NCBI GenBank assembly: GCA_002294045.1
Contig: DBEP01000006.1
Span: forward strand, 92,828-130,678
DNA length: 37,851 nt
Reading direction: 5' to 3'
From: Lachnoclostridium sp. UBA903
GTDB taxonomy: Bacteria > Bacillota > Clostridia > Lachnospirales > Lachnospiraceae
Shown here: positions 14,215 to 22,693 of the stretch, piece after piece
How the letters are laid out: every line of letters starts with the position of its first letter
Position numbering within the stretch: position 1 is the first letter of the stretch
Program-made: the position numbers and the translations under genes
The notes under the pieces: generated by a model
What the model saw: only the letters and a program-made list of their open reading frames with translations
Database searches by the model: none
Told to the model about the DNA's origin: nothing

Positions 14215-15942
14215 TTATAAGGTAAACCGGTTGATTTCCTCTTTTAAGTGTAATGCCAGCCCGGACAAACCGTTAGATGTTTTTGCTATTAATTCTACCG
14301 TGGCCAGCTGTTCTTCACTGGAAGCAGATATTTCTTGTGAACTCGCAGCGGATTCTTCGGCAATCGCCGCCATATCCTGGGTTTGGTCTGCCATATGTTT
14401 GGAATCTTTATCAATTTTATCCAGCAGTTCTGCGGAATGTTCCGTTTGTTCCGCAATATCCTTTGCGGCCCTTTTAATCTGTTCAAATACTTTATTCGTA
14501 GTATCCAAAGCACGTTTCTGCTCCGATACGATTTCCTTTACTTTATCCACATTCTCAGATGCGGCTTCATTTTTCAGCAAGGTGCTGTTTATGATATCCG
14601 AGATTTCTTTTGCAGAGTCTGCGGCCTGTTCAGCAAGTTTTCTTATTTCCTCCGCAACCACGGAAAAACCTTTGCCGGCTTCACCGGCCCTGGCCGCTTC
14701 AATAGCAGCATTTAGTGCAAGCAGATTTGTCTGTGAGGCTATTTCATTAATAACCTGGGTTATATTGCTTACTTTGGCCATATATGTATTTAATTCCTGT
14801 ATGGAGTCGCCGACTTCACCGGTTACCTTTACATTTTCCTCCATTTTGTTACTGGTTAAATCTACGGCTTCCTGGCCCTTTGATACTATATTTAAAGAAT
14901 ACCGGGAATCTTTCGCATTGGTCAGGGTCGCTTTATGTACTTCTTCAATGCTTTTTAGAACATCTGTCATTGTTGCACTGGTGCTTGCAACTATTTCCGC
15001 CTGGTTTTCGTTTCCCCTGGCCATTTCATTTATTGCCGTTACGACCTGGTTAACGGTCTTCGAGCTTTCTTTCGTGGAAACGGATAATTCTTCTGCGTTC
15101 ACTGCAAGTTTGTTTGAAATATTTAAAATGGAGTTTACCATATTATGCAGCATTTCCTGCATTGTCATTACAGCCGTTGACATAAGGCCGATTTCACCTT
15201 CATACTTATTTAAGGCAGCAGACCCGCTGTCACGCCGTAAGTCTAATGCAGCGGTCTGATTTATCACGTTAGCCAGCAGCCGTATCGGCTTTGTAATACT
15301 GTAGATGATGGCAAGTCCGAATAATATGCCGATTAATCCGGCACTTAAAAGAATTATCATCATCAGCCTTATGGATACACTGATTTCGTTTTTATTATTG
15401 TCAAAAGCCTTTGACGATTCCAACGTATTATAGTCAAGCATCTCAATAACATTATTCTGCATTTCATTAAAAACCGTCTCTCCGGTGGAACGGAATAATG
15501 TCATAGCCTCCGTACTCTGGCCGTTTTGTACCAGCCGTATGATTTCATCCGTTATTCCAACCCATTCGGAATACTTTTCTTGTATTAAGTTAAATTGTTG
15601 CGTTTCTTTCTCATCCAGTTCATTCTGTCCAAAATCTTCTAAGTCTCTTACGATTGTTCCGTTTCTAAGATTAATATCCTCCAGGGCTTCCTTCTGTATA
15701 TTATCATCGTCTGTAAATACAATCAGTTTCAGAACATTGACATAATTAACTCTGGCATAATTTCTGACTTCGCTTAAAACTTGCACCGTACCGACATTCT
15801 GTACATAAATTCTTTCCATTGCTTCACCTGACCGTCTGTTATAGTACAGACCCGTTAAGCCTACCAGTAAGGTGCACAAAAGCAGGAAAATAATTAGAAT
15901 AAATAGTTTAGTCCGTATTTTCAGTTTGTTTAGTATATTCAT
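14215..15942 (-). CDS. Methyl-accepting chemotaxis protein
   Basis: A 575-residue transmembrane chemoreceptor. TM1 is at about residues 13-33, an all-helical 4HB-type periplasmic-side sensor at about 34-187, TM2 at about 188-212, HAMP at about 213-265, and a cytoplasmic coiled-coil signalling domain to the end. The hairpin tip EIASQTNLLALNAAIEAARAGEAGKGFSVVAEEIR is canonical and binds CheA/CheW. The C-terminus lacks a CheR-docking NWETF pentapeptide. AAAGGAG lies 8 nt before the ATG. A long antisense frame (14231-15259 plus) is a shadow of its regular codon pattern. No other chemotaxis gene lies in the window, so it is an orphan receptor; the ligand is unknown. Confidence 0.95.
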   Translation of the reverse strand: MNILNKLKIRTKLFILIIFLLLCTLLVGLTGLYYNRRSGEAMERIYVQNVGTVQVLSEVRNYARVNYVNVLKLIVFTDDDNIQKEALEDINLRNGTIVRDLEDFGQNELDEKETQQFNLIQEKYSEWVGITDEIIRLVQNGQSTEAMTLFRSTGETVFNEMQNNVIEMLDYNTLESSKAFDNNKNEISVSIRLMMIILLSAGLIGILFGLAIIYSITKPIRLLANVINQTAALDLRRDSGSAALNKYEGEIGLMSTAVMTMQEMLHNMVNSILNISNKLAVNAEELSVSTKESSKTVNQVVTAINEMARGNENQAEIVASTSATMTDVLKSIEEVHKATLTNAKDSRYSLNIVSKGQEAVDLTSNKMEENVKVTGEVGDSIQELNTYMAKVSNITQVINEIASQTNLLALNAAIEAARAGEAGKGFSVVAEEIRKLAEQAADSAKEISDIINSTLLKNEAASENVDKVKEIVSEQKRALDTTNKVFEQIKRAAKDIAEQTEHSAELLDKIDKDSKHMADQTQDMAAIAEESAASSQEISASSEEQLATVELIAKTSNGLSGLALHLKEEINRFTL

Positions 15943-16524
15943 AATTTACGCTCCTTTTGTTTTGTTTACAATTTTGATACTTGAATAATTTCAGATTTTA
16001 TGTAAATAAAACTGCAGCATTTCCTAAGTACTTAAATGACTCTGCTAAATACTTAATCCCTTAAATGCTACAGTCTAAAATTCCCCTCAATATTTTACAA
16101 TGCGCTTTTAATTTTTCTGCTTATATTTACACAAGAAACCTTAATTATTTTAAAGTATACAATTTGTAATACATAATCCGGCAAAATGCCGCATTGATAC
16201 CTTAACACAATTCTACCATCCAGTCAATATAACTTTGCTACTTTTATATCCCGTACTTTGTCTGCAATAACAGCTTTTCATTAATAGGTTCCAAATATCT
16301 AAAGACGGAAGTCCGGACAAAAGGTCCAACCGGCAAAAAAATCCCCGATTAATATAAACCGGGAATTTTCTGTTATATTTCCTGCAGGATATTTCAACAA
16401 CATTATTCAAAGTTCATGGAAAGACGAAATTTTTTAAGTATGGAATTTTATATATTTAGCTTGTATTATATTTGATTTTATATTAAAATAAGGGGGAAAA
16501 AATTAATTTAGGAGGTACATAAAC
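15943..16524. other. 580-bp intergenic region with several hairpins, no convincing gene
   Basis: Contents seen: a nested structure in the chemoreceptor leader (16010-16073); CCGGCAAAATGCCG near 16182; a hairpin AAAATCCCCG/CCGGGAATTTT (16338-16370) which on the minus strand is followed by seven T, though no minus-strand gene lies just upstream of it; and the ferredoxin promoter. A 65-codon minus-strand frame (16213-16410) has no support. No cyclic-di-GMP riboswitch motif was found. Confidence 0.5.
16463..16489 (+). promoter_or_regulatory. Promoter of the ferredoxin gene
   Basis: TTGTAT (16461-16466), 17-nt spacer, TAAAAT (16484-16489), about 35 nt before the ferredoxin ATG. Confidence 0.55.
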
Positions 16525-16692
16525 ATGGCATATAAGATTTCTGACGAATGTATAAGCTGCGGCGCCTGCGCAGGCGAATGTCCGGTAGGAGCTATTTCCG
16601 AAGGCGCAAGCCATTATGAAATTGATGCTGATACTTGTTTGGATTGCGGCGCTTGTGCGGCTACATGTCCAACCGGTGCTATCGAAGCTTAA
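16525..16692 (+). CDS. 2[4Fe-4S] clostridial-type ferredoxin
   Basis: A 55-residue protein starting MAYKISDECISCGACAGECP and ending CGACAATCPTGAIEA. Both CxxCxxCxxxCP cluster motifs are complete (C10, C13, C16, C20 and C39-type repeat), the classic length and internal duplication of the low-potential electron carrier used with pyruvate:ferredoxin oxidoreductase, hydrogenase and Rnf. AGGAGG (16510-16515) lies 9 nt upstream, and it has its own promoter and terminator, typical of a highly expressed monocistronic gene. Confidence 0.97.
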   Translation: MAYKISDECISCGACAGECPVGAISEGASHYEIDADTCLDCGACAATCPTGAIEA

Positions 16693-16707
16693 TATATTCA
16701 AAAACCC

Positions 16708-16746
16708 CCGGGCTGCTCATAATGGTTTTTCCCATTGCGCAGCCCC
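16708..16746. terminator. Bidirectional terminator after the ferredoxin gene
   Basis: GGGCTGC...ATGG pairs with CCAT...GCAGCCC around TTTTT. On the minus strand it is followed by GGGGGTTTTTGA, on the plus strand only by a weak T-rich stretch. Confidence 0.65.
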
Positions 16747-16823
16747 TGATTTAAATTTAGGGTATTTTATAAACATATCTATTTGAAAGCTTCTCTTTAA
16801 TTTTTATTAATTCATAGCTAAAA

Positions 16824-16857
16824 GAGGATTTAGACATGGATAAAAAGCTGAATCCTC
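16824..16857 (-). terminator. Terminator of the MerR-type gene
   Basis: GAGGATT (16824-16830) pairs with AATCCTC (16851-16857); on the minus strand TTTTAG follows. It lies 8 nt beyond the stop of the regulator. Confidence 0.65.
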
Positions 16858-16864
16858 ATGAGAT

Positions 16865-17527
16865 CTATATTCTGCTCTTATGAAAGAAACCTTTTTTCTT
16901 TTTCAGTCTGTCGGCTTTTGCAGAGGCAAATTCCGCACGGCTGTTTTGTAATTCCCGTAATGTCCGGTCGAACTGCTTAAAACGTTCTTCTTCCCGTTCC
17001 TCTTTAACCCGGAGTAAGAATCCCATTTCTTCTATAACACTTTTTGTTACCCTGTCGCTTACCGAATCGGATATAACTTCATTATTATCTTTTATTGCAT
17101 CCGTAATCAACTTGTTCATAATTGCCTTAAATTGGTCTATTTTAACGGATGACTTTTCTACCAGACCGTTCTGTTCTTCCATAGCGGTCCCCCGGACGGA
17201 TAAGGAAGACGAATTGTTTCCTCCTATAATGGTATCCATATATTTTTTATCCCACTCCTGTTGCATTTTTTCAACTTCTTCTTTATCCAAATTGCTTAAT
17301 TTTTGAATTTCCGGCAAAAGCATTTTAATTGCACGCAGCTGGTATCCTTTTTCCTTCAGGATTTTTACCGCCTTTAAAACCTCAATGTCCTCTTCCCTAT
17401 AATACCGGTGCCCCATTTCGTTTCTAAGTATATGTAAACCTAGTTCTTCCTCCCAATATCGCAATGTATGCTGTTCAATGTCTATTCTTTTTGAGGCCTC
17501 TGATATCATATACCGAGTTTCGCGCAT
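16865..17527 (-). CDS. MerR-type DNA-binding protein with C-terminal coiled coil
   Basis: A 220-residue protein. Residues about 6-75 form a winged-helix MerR domain (MISEASKRIDIEQHTLRYWEEELGL, then GHRYYREEDIEVLKAVKILKEKGYQLRAIKML). The rest is not a known ligand domain: a Ser/Asn-rich linker near 100-110, a helical region, a coiled coil (about 170-205) and a basic tail (KADRLKKKKGFFHKSRI). The lack of Cys or drug-pocket motifs argues against metal or multidrug sensing. A MerR head on a long coiled coil recalls RacA-like chromosome-organising proteins, but that is only a resemblance. AGGAGG lies about 7 nt before the ATG. Confidence 0.8.
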   Translation of the reverse strand: MRETRYMISEASKRIDIEQHTLRYWEEELGLHILRNEMGHRYYREEDIEVLKAVKILKEKGYQLRAIKMLLPEIQKLSNLDKEEVEKMQQEWDKKYMDTIIGGNNSSSLSVRGTAMEEQNGLVEKSSVKIDQFKAIMNKLITDAIKDNNEVISDSVSDRVTKSVIEEMGFLLRVKEEREEERFKQFDRTLRELQNSRAEFASAKADRLKKKKGFFHKSRI

Positions 17528-17570
17528 AGCTCTCCTCCTCTGTTACTTGTAATATTTTTACACTTCATTA

Positions 17571-17598
17571 ATTATATCACAGCAGGATTCCATTGCAA
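17571..17598 (-). promoter_or_regulatory. Promoter of the MerR-type gene
   Basis: TTGCAA (17593-17598), 16-nt spacer, perfect TATAAT (17571-17576) on the minus strand, about 45 nt before the start codon. Confidence 0.6.
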
Positions 17599-17793
17599 TA
17601 CGTTTAGAGTACTTTCTCAATTAACTTATCGACAGGGTTAGGCAGGAGCCTGTCCCTCTCTCCAGTCCTTGACATTTTACTACGGCAACACCGATAAAAA
17701 ACCATGTGGAATCAGTCAGACTGTAACCTAAGGGAGAATCTCAGTTCTAAAATATGCCCTTATATTTTCTCTTCCAACCCATCCCATAAGAAA

Positions 17794-17905
17794 GAATCTG
17801 AGGTGCCGGCGCGCCGTCACTTTAGTGACAATCTTCCATTGGCGCGTCATGTGCATCCCCCGAGGGTTGTTATTCAATAGGACGTAATTTCCTATTGAAT
17901 AACAA
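17794..17905 (+). repeat. Family A structured repeat, copy A3
   Basis: CGCGCC (17810-17815) pairs with GGCGCG (17841-17846), enclosing a perfect GTCAC-TTTA-GTGAC hairpin (17816-17829). Then follow GTCATGTGCATCCCC and the 3' hairpin TTGTTATTCAATAGG (17867-17881) with CCTATTGAATAACAA (17891-17905), 15 of 15 paired. The first palindrome of A2/A4 is reduced to GAATCTG. The stretch 17600-17790 before it holds nothing recognisable. Confidence 0.75.
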
Positions 17906-17972
17906 AGAGCTGTCTCATAATTCCCGGTCTCCGCAAAACATATTGCGAAACCGGGAATTCAGACAGACTCTT
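17905..17972 (-). terminator. Large terminator of the gdpP-rplI-dnaB operon
   Basis: An extended stem: outer GAGCTGTCT/AGACAGACTC, inner AATTCCCGGT/ACCGGGAATT, tip CGCAA/TTGCG. It begins about 5 nt beyond the dnaB stop on the minus strand and runs straight into repeat A3. Confidence 0.75.
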
Positions 17973-17976
17973 AACC

Positions 17977-19317
17977 TTATGTATTCCCTTGTCTTTCCAG
18001 ATTGGCAAATTTGGTAAATTGGGACAGCCAGGCCAGTTTTACCGTACCGGTTGGTCCATTTCTTTGCTTGCCTATTATTACTTCCGATATACCGGCTTCC
18101 TCCGAATCATGATTGTAATAATCGTCCCGGTATAAAAACATAACAATATCGGCATCCTGTTCAATAGCGCCTGATTCCCTAAGATCCGATAACATAGGCC
18201 TTTTATCGGGCCTTTGTTCTACCGCACGGCTTAACTGGGATAGGGCAATTACCGGAACATTCAGTTCTCTTGCCAGGCCTTTTAAGGAACGGGAAATATC
18301 TGAAATCTCCTGCTGCCTTGATTCTGATTTCCTGCTTCCGGACATTAACTGCAGGTAATCGATAATAACCAGGCCAAGATTAAATTCTAATTTAAATTTT
18401 CTGCACTTGGAACGGAGTTCACTGATAGAAATACTGGAAGTGTCATCGATAATCAAATTGGAATTGCCGATGGCCCTGGCACTTTCAACCAGCTTTAACC
18501 AGTCTTCATCATTTAAATCCCCGGTCCTCATGGACTGGGAATTAACTTTGGAGTGCATGGACATAATACGTTTTACCAATTGGTCCTTTGACATCTCCAA
18601 ACTGAAAATGGCTGTTGTTATATTATTTTTTAAAACCACATGTTCTGCAATATTCAGTACAAAAGCCGTTTTACCCATGGAAGGTCTGGCGGCAATCAAA
18701 ATCAAATCCGAAGGCTGCAGGCCTGCTGTTTTATAATCCAAATCATAAAAACCGGTGGCAACCCCCGTTACGCTTCCTTTGTTCCTTGCCGCTGCTTCGA
18801 TACTTTCCAGGGACTTAAATACAATTTCCTTGATACTTACAAATTCACCGGAATTTCTTTTCTGAAGGATATCAAACATCTTTTTTTCCGAATCTTCAAG
18901 TATGGTTTCCAGCTTTTCTTTGTCCAGATAACATTCGTTTGTTATGGATTCCGTTATTTTAATTAATTGTCTCAAGGTAGATTTTTCTTTTACGATATTA
19001 GCATAGTACCTTACATTGGCAGAAGTTGGTACGGAAGTTATCAAATCCCTGATAAATTCAAGACTGCATAATTCAGGCGGAACATCCTTTTCCTTTAATT
19101 TATTCTGAAGAGTTATTAAGTCAACCGGCTTTCCTTCATTAAAGAGCTCAAGCATGGCATCAAATAAGACACCATAACGCTGTTCATAAAAGTCTTCCCC
19201 TGCAATTAGTTCAGAAGCCGCAATAATGGCATCCTTATCCATAATCATGGACCCGATTACCGACTGCTCCGCTTCCGTACTATGCGGAAACACTTTTTTT
19301 ATAAATGCCTCATCCAT
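17977..19317 (-). CDS. dnaB: Replicative DNA helicase DnaB
   Basis: A 446-residue hexameric helicase that unwinds DNA ahead of the replication fork (DnaC in Bacillus naming). The N-terminal primase-interaction domain (PHSTEAEQSVIGSMIMD) is followed by the RecA-like core: Walker A ARPSMGKTAF (210-219), Walker B LVIIDYLQLM, the Gln/Arg motif QEISDISRSLKGLARELNVPVIALSQLSR, and the C-terminal arginine finger region. No intein is present. AGGAGG lies 8 nt before the ATG, 25 nt after rplI, so it is the last gene of the operon. Confidence 0.97.
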   Translation of the reverse strand: MDEAFIKKVFPHSTEAEQSVIGSMIMDKDAIIAASELIAGEDFYEQRYGVLFDAMLELFNEGKPVDLITLQNKLKEKDVPPELCSLEFIRDLITSVPTSANVRYYANIVKEKSTLRQLIKITESITNECYLDKEKLETILEDSEKKMFDILQKRNSGEFVSIKEIVFKSLESIEAAARNKGSVTGVATGFYDLDYKTAGLQPSDLILIAARPSMGKTAFVLNIAEHVVLKNNITTAIFSLEMSKDQLVKRIMSMHSKVNSQSMRTGDLNDEDWLKLVESARAIGNSNLIIDDTSSISISELRSKCRKFKLEFNLGLVIIDYLQLMSGSRKSESRQQEISDISRSLKGLARELNVPVIALSQLSRAVEQRPDKRPMLSDLRESGAIEQDADIVMFLYRDDYYNHDSEEAGISEVIIGKQRNGPTGTVKLAWLSQFTKFANLERQGNT

Positions 19318-19342
19318 CTGCCCATCCTCCTAAAGTATTGGT

Positions 19343-19789
19343 TTATTGTTCACTTACCTTTACTTTCAGTTCTGCAGTAACCTTCGGATGGAGTTTAACA
19401 TGAACCGTATGGGTTCCGATGGTCTTAATGGGTTCCGGAAGGTTTAATTTCTTTTTGTCGATATCCAGTCCGTATTGGGCCTTCAGCGCACCGGCTATTT
19501 CTTTGGATGAAATAGACCCGAAGGTTCTGCCGCCCTCACCGGCTTTAATTTTAACCTCCAGGGTTTTGCTTTCCAGATTTTTAGCCAGGTTCCGTGCTTC
19601 ATCCAGCAATTCTTTTTGTTTTTTATCCTCTGCGGCTTTTTGCAGCTTTAAGTCATTTAAATTTTTCGCATTTGCTTCCAAGCCTAATTTTTTCGGCAAT
19701 ATAAAATTTCTGGCATAACCGTCGTTGACCTTTACCAGTTCTCCTTTTTTCCCCAGGGATTTTACGTCCTGTAGTAATATAACCTGCAT
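19343..19789 (-). CDS. rplI: 50S ribosomal protein L9
   Basis: 148 residues with the L9 N-terminal 23S rRNA-binding domain (MQVILLQDVKSLGKKGELVKVNDGYARNFILP), the long connecting helix (about residues 40-75) and the C-terminal domain (GGRTFGSISSKEIAGAL). The order gdpP-rplI-dnaB with 24-25 nt gaps is conserved in many Firmicutes. AAAGGAG lies 6-7 nt before the ATG. Confidence 0.97.
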   Translation of the reverse strand: MQVILLQDVKSLGKKGELVKVNDGYARNFILPKKLGLEANAKNLNDLKLQKAAEDKKQKELLDEARNLAKNLESKTLEVKIKAGEGGRTFGSISSKEIAGALKAQYGLDIDKKKLNLPEPIKTIGTHTVHVKLHPKVTAELKVKVSEQ

Positions 19790-19813
19790 ATCTATTCTCC
19801 TTTCAAGTAAAAA

Positions 19814-21874
19814 CTATAATTCTCCTTCTTGCTTCATGGCTGACAGGGTGGTTTTTAGATTATAAACCGCTTCTGTCAGGGTAGAGTTGGTAAACTGGGC
19901 ACCTGCAACACTCATATGGCCTCCGCCTCCAAGACGTTCCATAACCAGCTGTACATTTACTTCATCAATGGAACGGGCGCTTAAATATATTTTATCATTA
20001 AATTCGGTAAATACAAAGGTTGCCCTGATGTTGTTTATGTTCAATAATTCGTTAGCAACCTGGGCGCCTAACACCGTTGGGCTGTTAATACCGGCACTGG
20101 AACAAACAGTAATGGCATAATGGTCTAAATAGACTTCCGTTGCACTGATTGCTTCTGCTTTGGTTTTATATTCATCCATATCACTGCGGAAGGCTTTGCG
20201 TATCCTCGTAACATCGGCTCCGTTCCTCCTTAGAAATGCTGCGGCTTCAAAAGTCCTTACACCGGTCTTAGTCAGGAAATTATTGGTGTCTATCATAATT
20301 CCGGCATACATGGCATCTGCTTCTACTTGTTTTATTCTCAATCCATCCCCGATGTACTGAAGAATCTCCGCTACCATTTCACAGGAAGAGGAAGCATAAG
20401 GTTCAATGTAAGAAAGAACCGCATTCTCAATTGCCTCACCGGTCTGACGGTGGTGATCCAGTATTACAATGGTTTTGGTCAGTGAGAGCAATTCCTTGCA
20501 CTCCGTGTAGTTAGGCCGGTTTACGTCTACAATGACTAACAGGGTGTTGTTATCCACCACACTCATTGCCTGTTCCCCTTTTAAGAACATATCCTCTTCA
20601 TAATCCGGATTATTGATAAACCTGGTCATCAGCGGACGGACCGAGGTGGTTACTTCATTGATAACAATATGGGCTTTTTTGTTTAGTGTTTTAGCAATAC
20701 GGTAAATTCCGATTCCCGCCCCAAAGGAATCCACATCCCCAATGGCATGTCCCATAATGACTACCTTATCTTTGGCTTCCACAAATTCCTTTAAAGCATG
20801 GGCTTTTACTCTTGCCTTAACCCTCGTACTCTTTTCCAGCTGGATACTTTTTCCGCCGTAATAAAGAAGTTTATCGCCGTCTTTTATGACAGCCTGGTCT
20901 CCACCTCTGCCTAAAGCCAAATCAATGGCTGCCCTGGCAAATTCATAGCTTTGCAGATAAGAATCCGTATTCACACCTAGGCCGATACTGATGGTAACAG
21001 ACATATCATTCCCGATATTTATGGCACGGACTTCTTCCAGCAGATTGAATTTACTGGTTTGCATCTGCGGCAGGTATTTTTGCTTAAACATAAAGATATA
21101 TTTATCTTTTTCCAGCTTTTTCACAATGGCATCAATGCTCTGCATATATTTATTGATTTTACGGTCTATAAGGGCTATCAATAAAGAACGCCTCACTTCG
21201 TCAATGCTTTCCAGGGCCTCTTCATAATTATCGATATACAACAGGCCTGTAATCATTTTCTGGTCATAATTTTCCCTTACGAGTGTCTTAATTTCCGTTT
21301 CATCATAAATATACATGGCAATTAAAGTGTTGGAATCACTTAATCCCATGTTGTCATCCTGATATTCCAGAGGTGCATAGTCTGAAAAATCAACGGCAAT
21401 AATCTTTCTTAAAACAATTTTATAATGACTGTTATCTTTAAATGCTCTCACCGTCTTATCCTGCATATCCTTCGGCAGGACGGATGCCGTTATTTCCGGA
21501 AATATGCCGGTTATGGATTTTCGGGCGTTTTTTTCATCCTGGATAATATCCAGAAATTCATTATTCCCCCACAGCAGTCTCCCTTCGTAATCCAAAATAG
21601 CATAGGGAAGGGCCATTTCCTTTAATAATTGTTTTTGTACCTGTCCATAATCAGCTGCAAAGCGGATTAAATCTCCTATAATAGCAGGTCTTCTGAAAAA
21701 GTACAGAAGCATTGCTATCACTACGTACAGAACCAAAAAGCCAAGCATAACGACTCCGGCTTTCTGGTCTATCATATATATACTGGCATTCATGCACACC
21801 AGTAGCAGCGACAGCATAATCGGCCAGCGCAAATACGCCTTTAATGCTCCTTTTATTTTAATATTCCTTTTCAT
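19814..21874 (-). CDS. gdpP: Cyclic-di-AMP phosphodiesterase GdpP
   Basis: A 686-residue membrane protein that hydrolyses c-di-AMP, setting potassium and cell-wall homeostasis. Two TM helices lie at about 17-35 and 40-60, a PAS domain at about 75-175, a degenerate GGDEF domain (no GGDEF signature; LALGRGGDQA at its end) and the DHH/DHHA1 catalytic part (MGHAIGDVDSFGAGIG, VDVNRP, ILDHHRQTG, GGGGHMSVAG). The open frame reaches 22048, but the extra 58 codons run into repeat A4 and have no ribosome site; AAGGAG lies 9 nt before the ATG at 21874, so I use that start. Confidence 0.95.
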   Translation of the reverse strand: MKRNIKIKGALKAYLRWPIMLSLLLVCMNASIYMIDQKAGVVMLGFLVLYVVIAMLLYFFRRPAIIGDLIRFAADYGQVQKQLLKEMALPYAILDYEGRLLWGNNEFLDIIQDEKNARKSITGIFPEITASVLPKDMQDKTVRAFKDNSHYKIVLRKIIAVDFSDYAPLEYQDDNMGLSDSNTLIAMYIYDETEIKTLVRENYDQKMITGLLYIDNYEEALESIDEVRRSLLIALIDRKINKYMQSIDAIVKKLEKDKYIFMFKQKYLPQMQTSKFNLLEEVRAINIGNDMSVTISIGLGVNTDSYLQSYEFARAAIDLALGRGGDQAVIKDGDKLLYYGGKSIQLEKSTRVKARVKAHALKEFVEAKDKVVIMGHAIGDVDSFGAGIGIYRIAKTLNKKAHIVINEVTTSVRPLMTRFINNPDYEEDMFLKGEQAMSVVDNNTLLVIVDVNRPNYTECKELLSLTKTIVILDHHRQTGEAIENAVLSYIEPYASSSCEMVAEILQYIGDGLRIKQVEADAMYAGIMIDTNNFLTKTGVRTFEAAAFLRRNGADVTRIRKAFRSDMDEYKTKAEAISATEVYLDHYAITVCSSAGINSPTVLGAQVANELLNINNIRATFVFTEFNDKIYLSARSIDEVNVQLVMERLGGGGHMSVAGAQFTNSTLTEAVYNLKTTLSAMKQEGEL

Positions 21875-21975
21875 TATACCATACTCCTTATGAAAATCTG
21901 CAACAGGGGATAACCGGGAAATTCTTACTCGCTGCCGCCGTATCTGAAATATATACCGGCCTGTTAAATAAGAAA

Positions 21976-22098
21976 GAGTTTGCAAAGCAAACTCTGCGCT
22001 GACGCTTGGCCGCTTTGCGGCATAATTCCTCTCAAGCGTCATGTGCATCCCCGGTCGGGTTTTTATTTCATAGGACGAACTTTCCTATGAAATAAAAA
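21976..22098 (+). repeat. Family A structured repeat, copy A4 (full length, best paired)
   Basis: Stem 1 GAGTTTGC-AAA-GCAAACTC (21976-21994). Stem 2 GCGCTGACGCTTG (21996-22008) with CAAGCGTCATGTGC (22033-22046), one G-U and one bulged T, enclosing GCCGC-TTT-GCGGC (22009-22021). Stem 3 TTTTTATTTCATAGG (22060-22074) with CCTATGAAATAAAAA (22084-22098), perfect. It lies in the leader of the gdpP operon if the promoter at 22148 is used, transcribed there as the reverse complement. Confidence 0.85.
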
Positions 22099-22147
22099 AA
22101 TCTGCTAAAAATAGCCCTGGTTTTCCTTATAATTTATTTTGAAGTAC

Positions 22148-22176
22148 ATTATACCATTTATGGTCCGGGAATTAAA
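22148..22176 (-). promoter_or_regulatory. Possible promoter of the gdpP operon
   Basis: TTTAAT (22171-22176), 17-nt spacer, TATAAT (22148-22153) on the minus strand, about 275 nt before the gdpP start. The long leader would contain repeat A4. Confidence 0.45.
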
Positions 22177-22217
22177 GATTTTTTTGTAATTTGTAAAGGA
22201 ATGATTTGCAGATAAAG

Positions 22218-22252
22218 AAAAATAGCCCACTGCAGCCACAGCAGGCTATTTT
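22218..22252 (-). terminator. Terminator of the small secreted protein gene
   Basis: AAAAATAGCC (22218-22227) pairs with GGCTATTTT (22244-22252); on the minus strand the T-run TATTTTTCTTT follows. Confidence 0.8.
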
Positions 22253-22322
22253 CCGGAGGTTTAAAAAGCTCAGTTTTTTTTATCTATATAATTAATTTTC
22301 TTCCCCTCATGATAATTAATAA

Positions 22323-22664
22323 TTAGAAAATGTATGCACCTATTGTTCCTTTAAACACAGCTTTATACCCATCATAAACTACAGTGACGGATTGTAAATC
22401 TAAATATCCGCTGCATTCAGCTCCAACACCAGAATTGTATTCACTGTAATATATGGAATCAGGAATATCACTAAGTATTATATAATATTTAGTTACGGTT
22501 TTGGTATAAGAATAATACCATGCGTTTGGTGTTATTACACCGCTGCTTTCAATGGCTGCACCAGCTTTATTCGTTTCACTGGTCGTTGTTTCAGCGCCAT
22601 AAGCAGTTAAACCAAAGGATAAAAGCATTACGATTGCTAGTAAAAATACTGTGATTTTTTTCAT
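22323..22664 (-). CDS. Small secreted protein of unknown function
   Basis: A 113-residue preprotein with a clear signal peptide (MKKITVFLLAIVMLLSFGL, cleavage after AYGA near residue 24). The mature part of about 90 residues starts Thr/Ser-rich (ETTTSETNKAG) and is then rich in Tyr, Val and Ser (YYSYTKTVTKYYIILSDI), suggesting beta structure. It has one Cys and no class II bacteriocin YGNGV or double-glycine leader. I start at 22664; upstream codons to 22709 do not fit and AAAGGAG lies 12-13 nt upstream, a long spacing. It follows the ABC permease by 69 nt but seems to have its own promoter. Not recognised; candidate substrate, sensor partner or immunity factor of the ABC/two-component module. 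Confidence 0.75.
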   Translation of the reverse strand: MKKITVFLLAIVMLLSFGLTAYGAETTTSETNKAGAAIESSGVITPNAWYYSYTKTVTKYYIILSDIPDSIYYSEYNSGVGAECSGYLDLQSVTVVYDGYKAVFKGTIGAYIF

Positions 22665-22693
22665 TAGTATGTCTATCTCCTTTCCTTTTTTAT

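Noticed and set aside
14231..15259. 342-codon plus-strand ORF
   Set aside because: Complete antisense shadow of the chemoreceptor gene with a Ser/Ala/Phe-biased product and no start signal.
15943..16200. Cyclic-di-GMP riboswitch in the chemoreceptor leader
   Set aside because: The conserved GGCAAACC and GACGCAAAGCC parts of the class I switch are absent.
16213..16410. 65-codon minus-strand ORF
   Set aside because: No ribosome site, and it covers a hairpin with a T-run; no family resemblance.
21875..22048. N-terminal extension of GdpP
   Set aside because: The extra codons enter the family A repeat and lack a ribosome site, while 21874 has AAGGAG at good spacing and the family's usual N-terminus.
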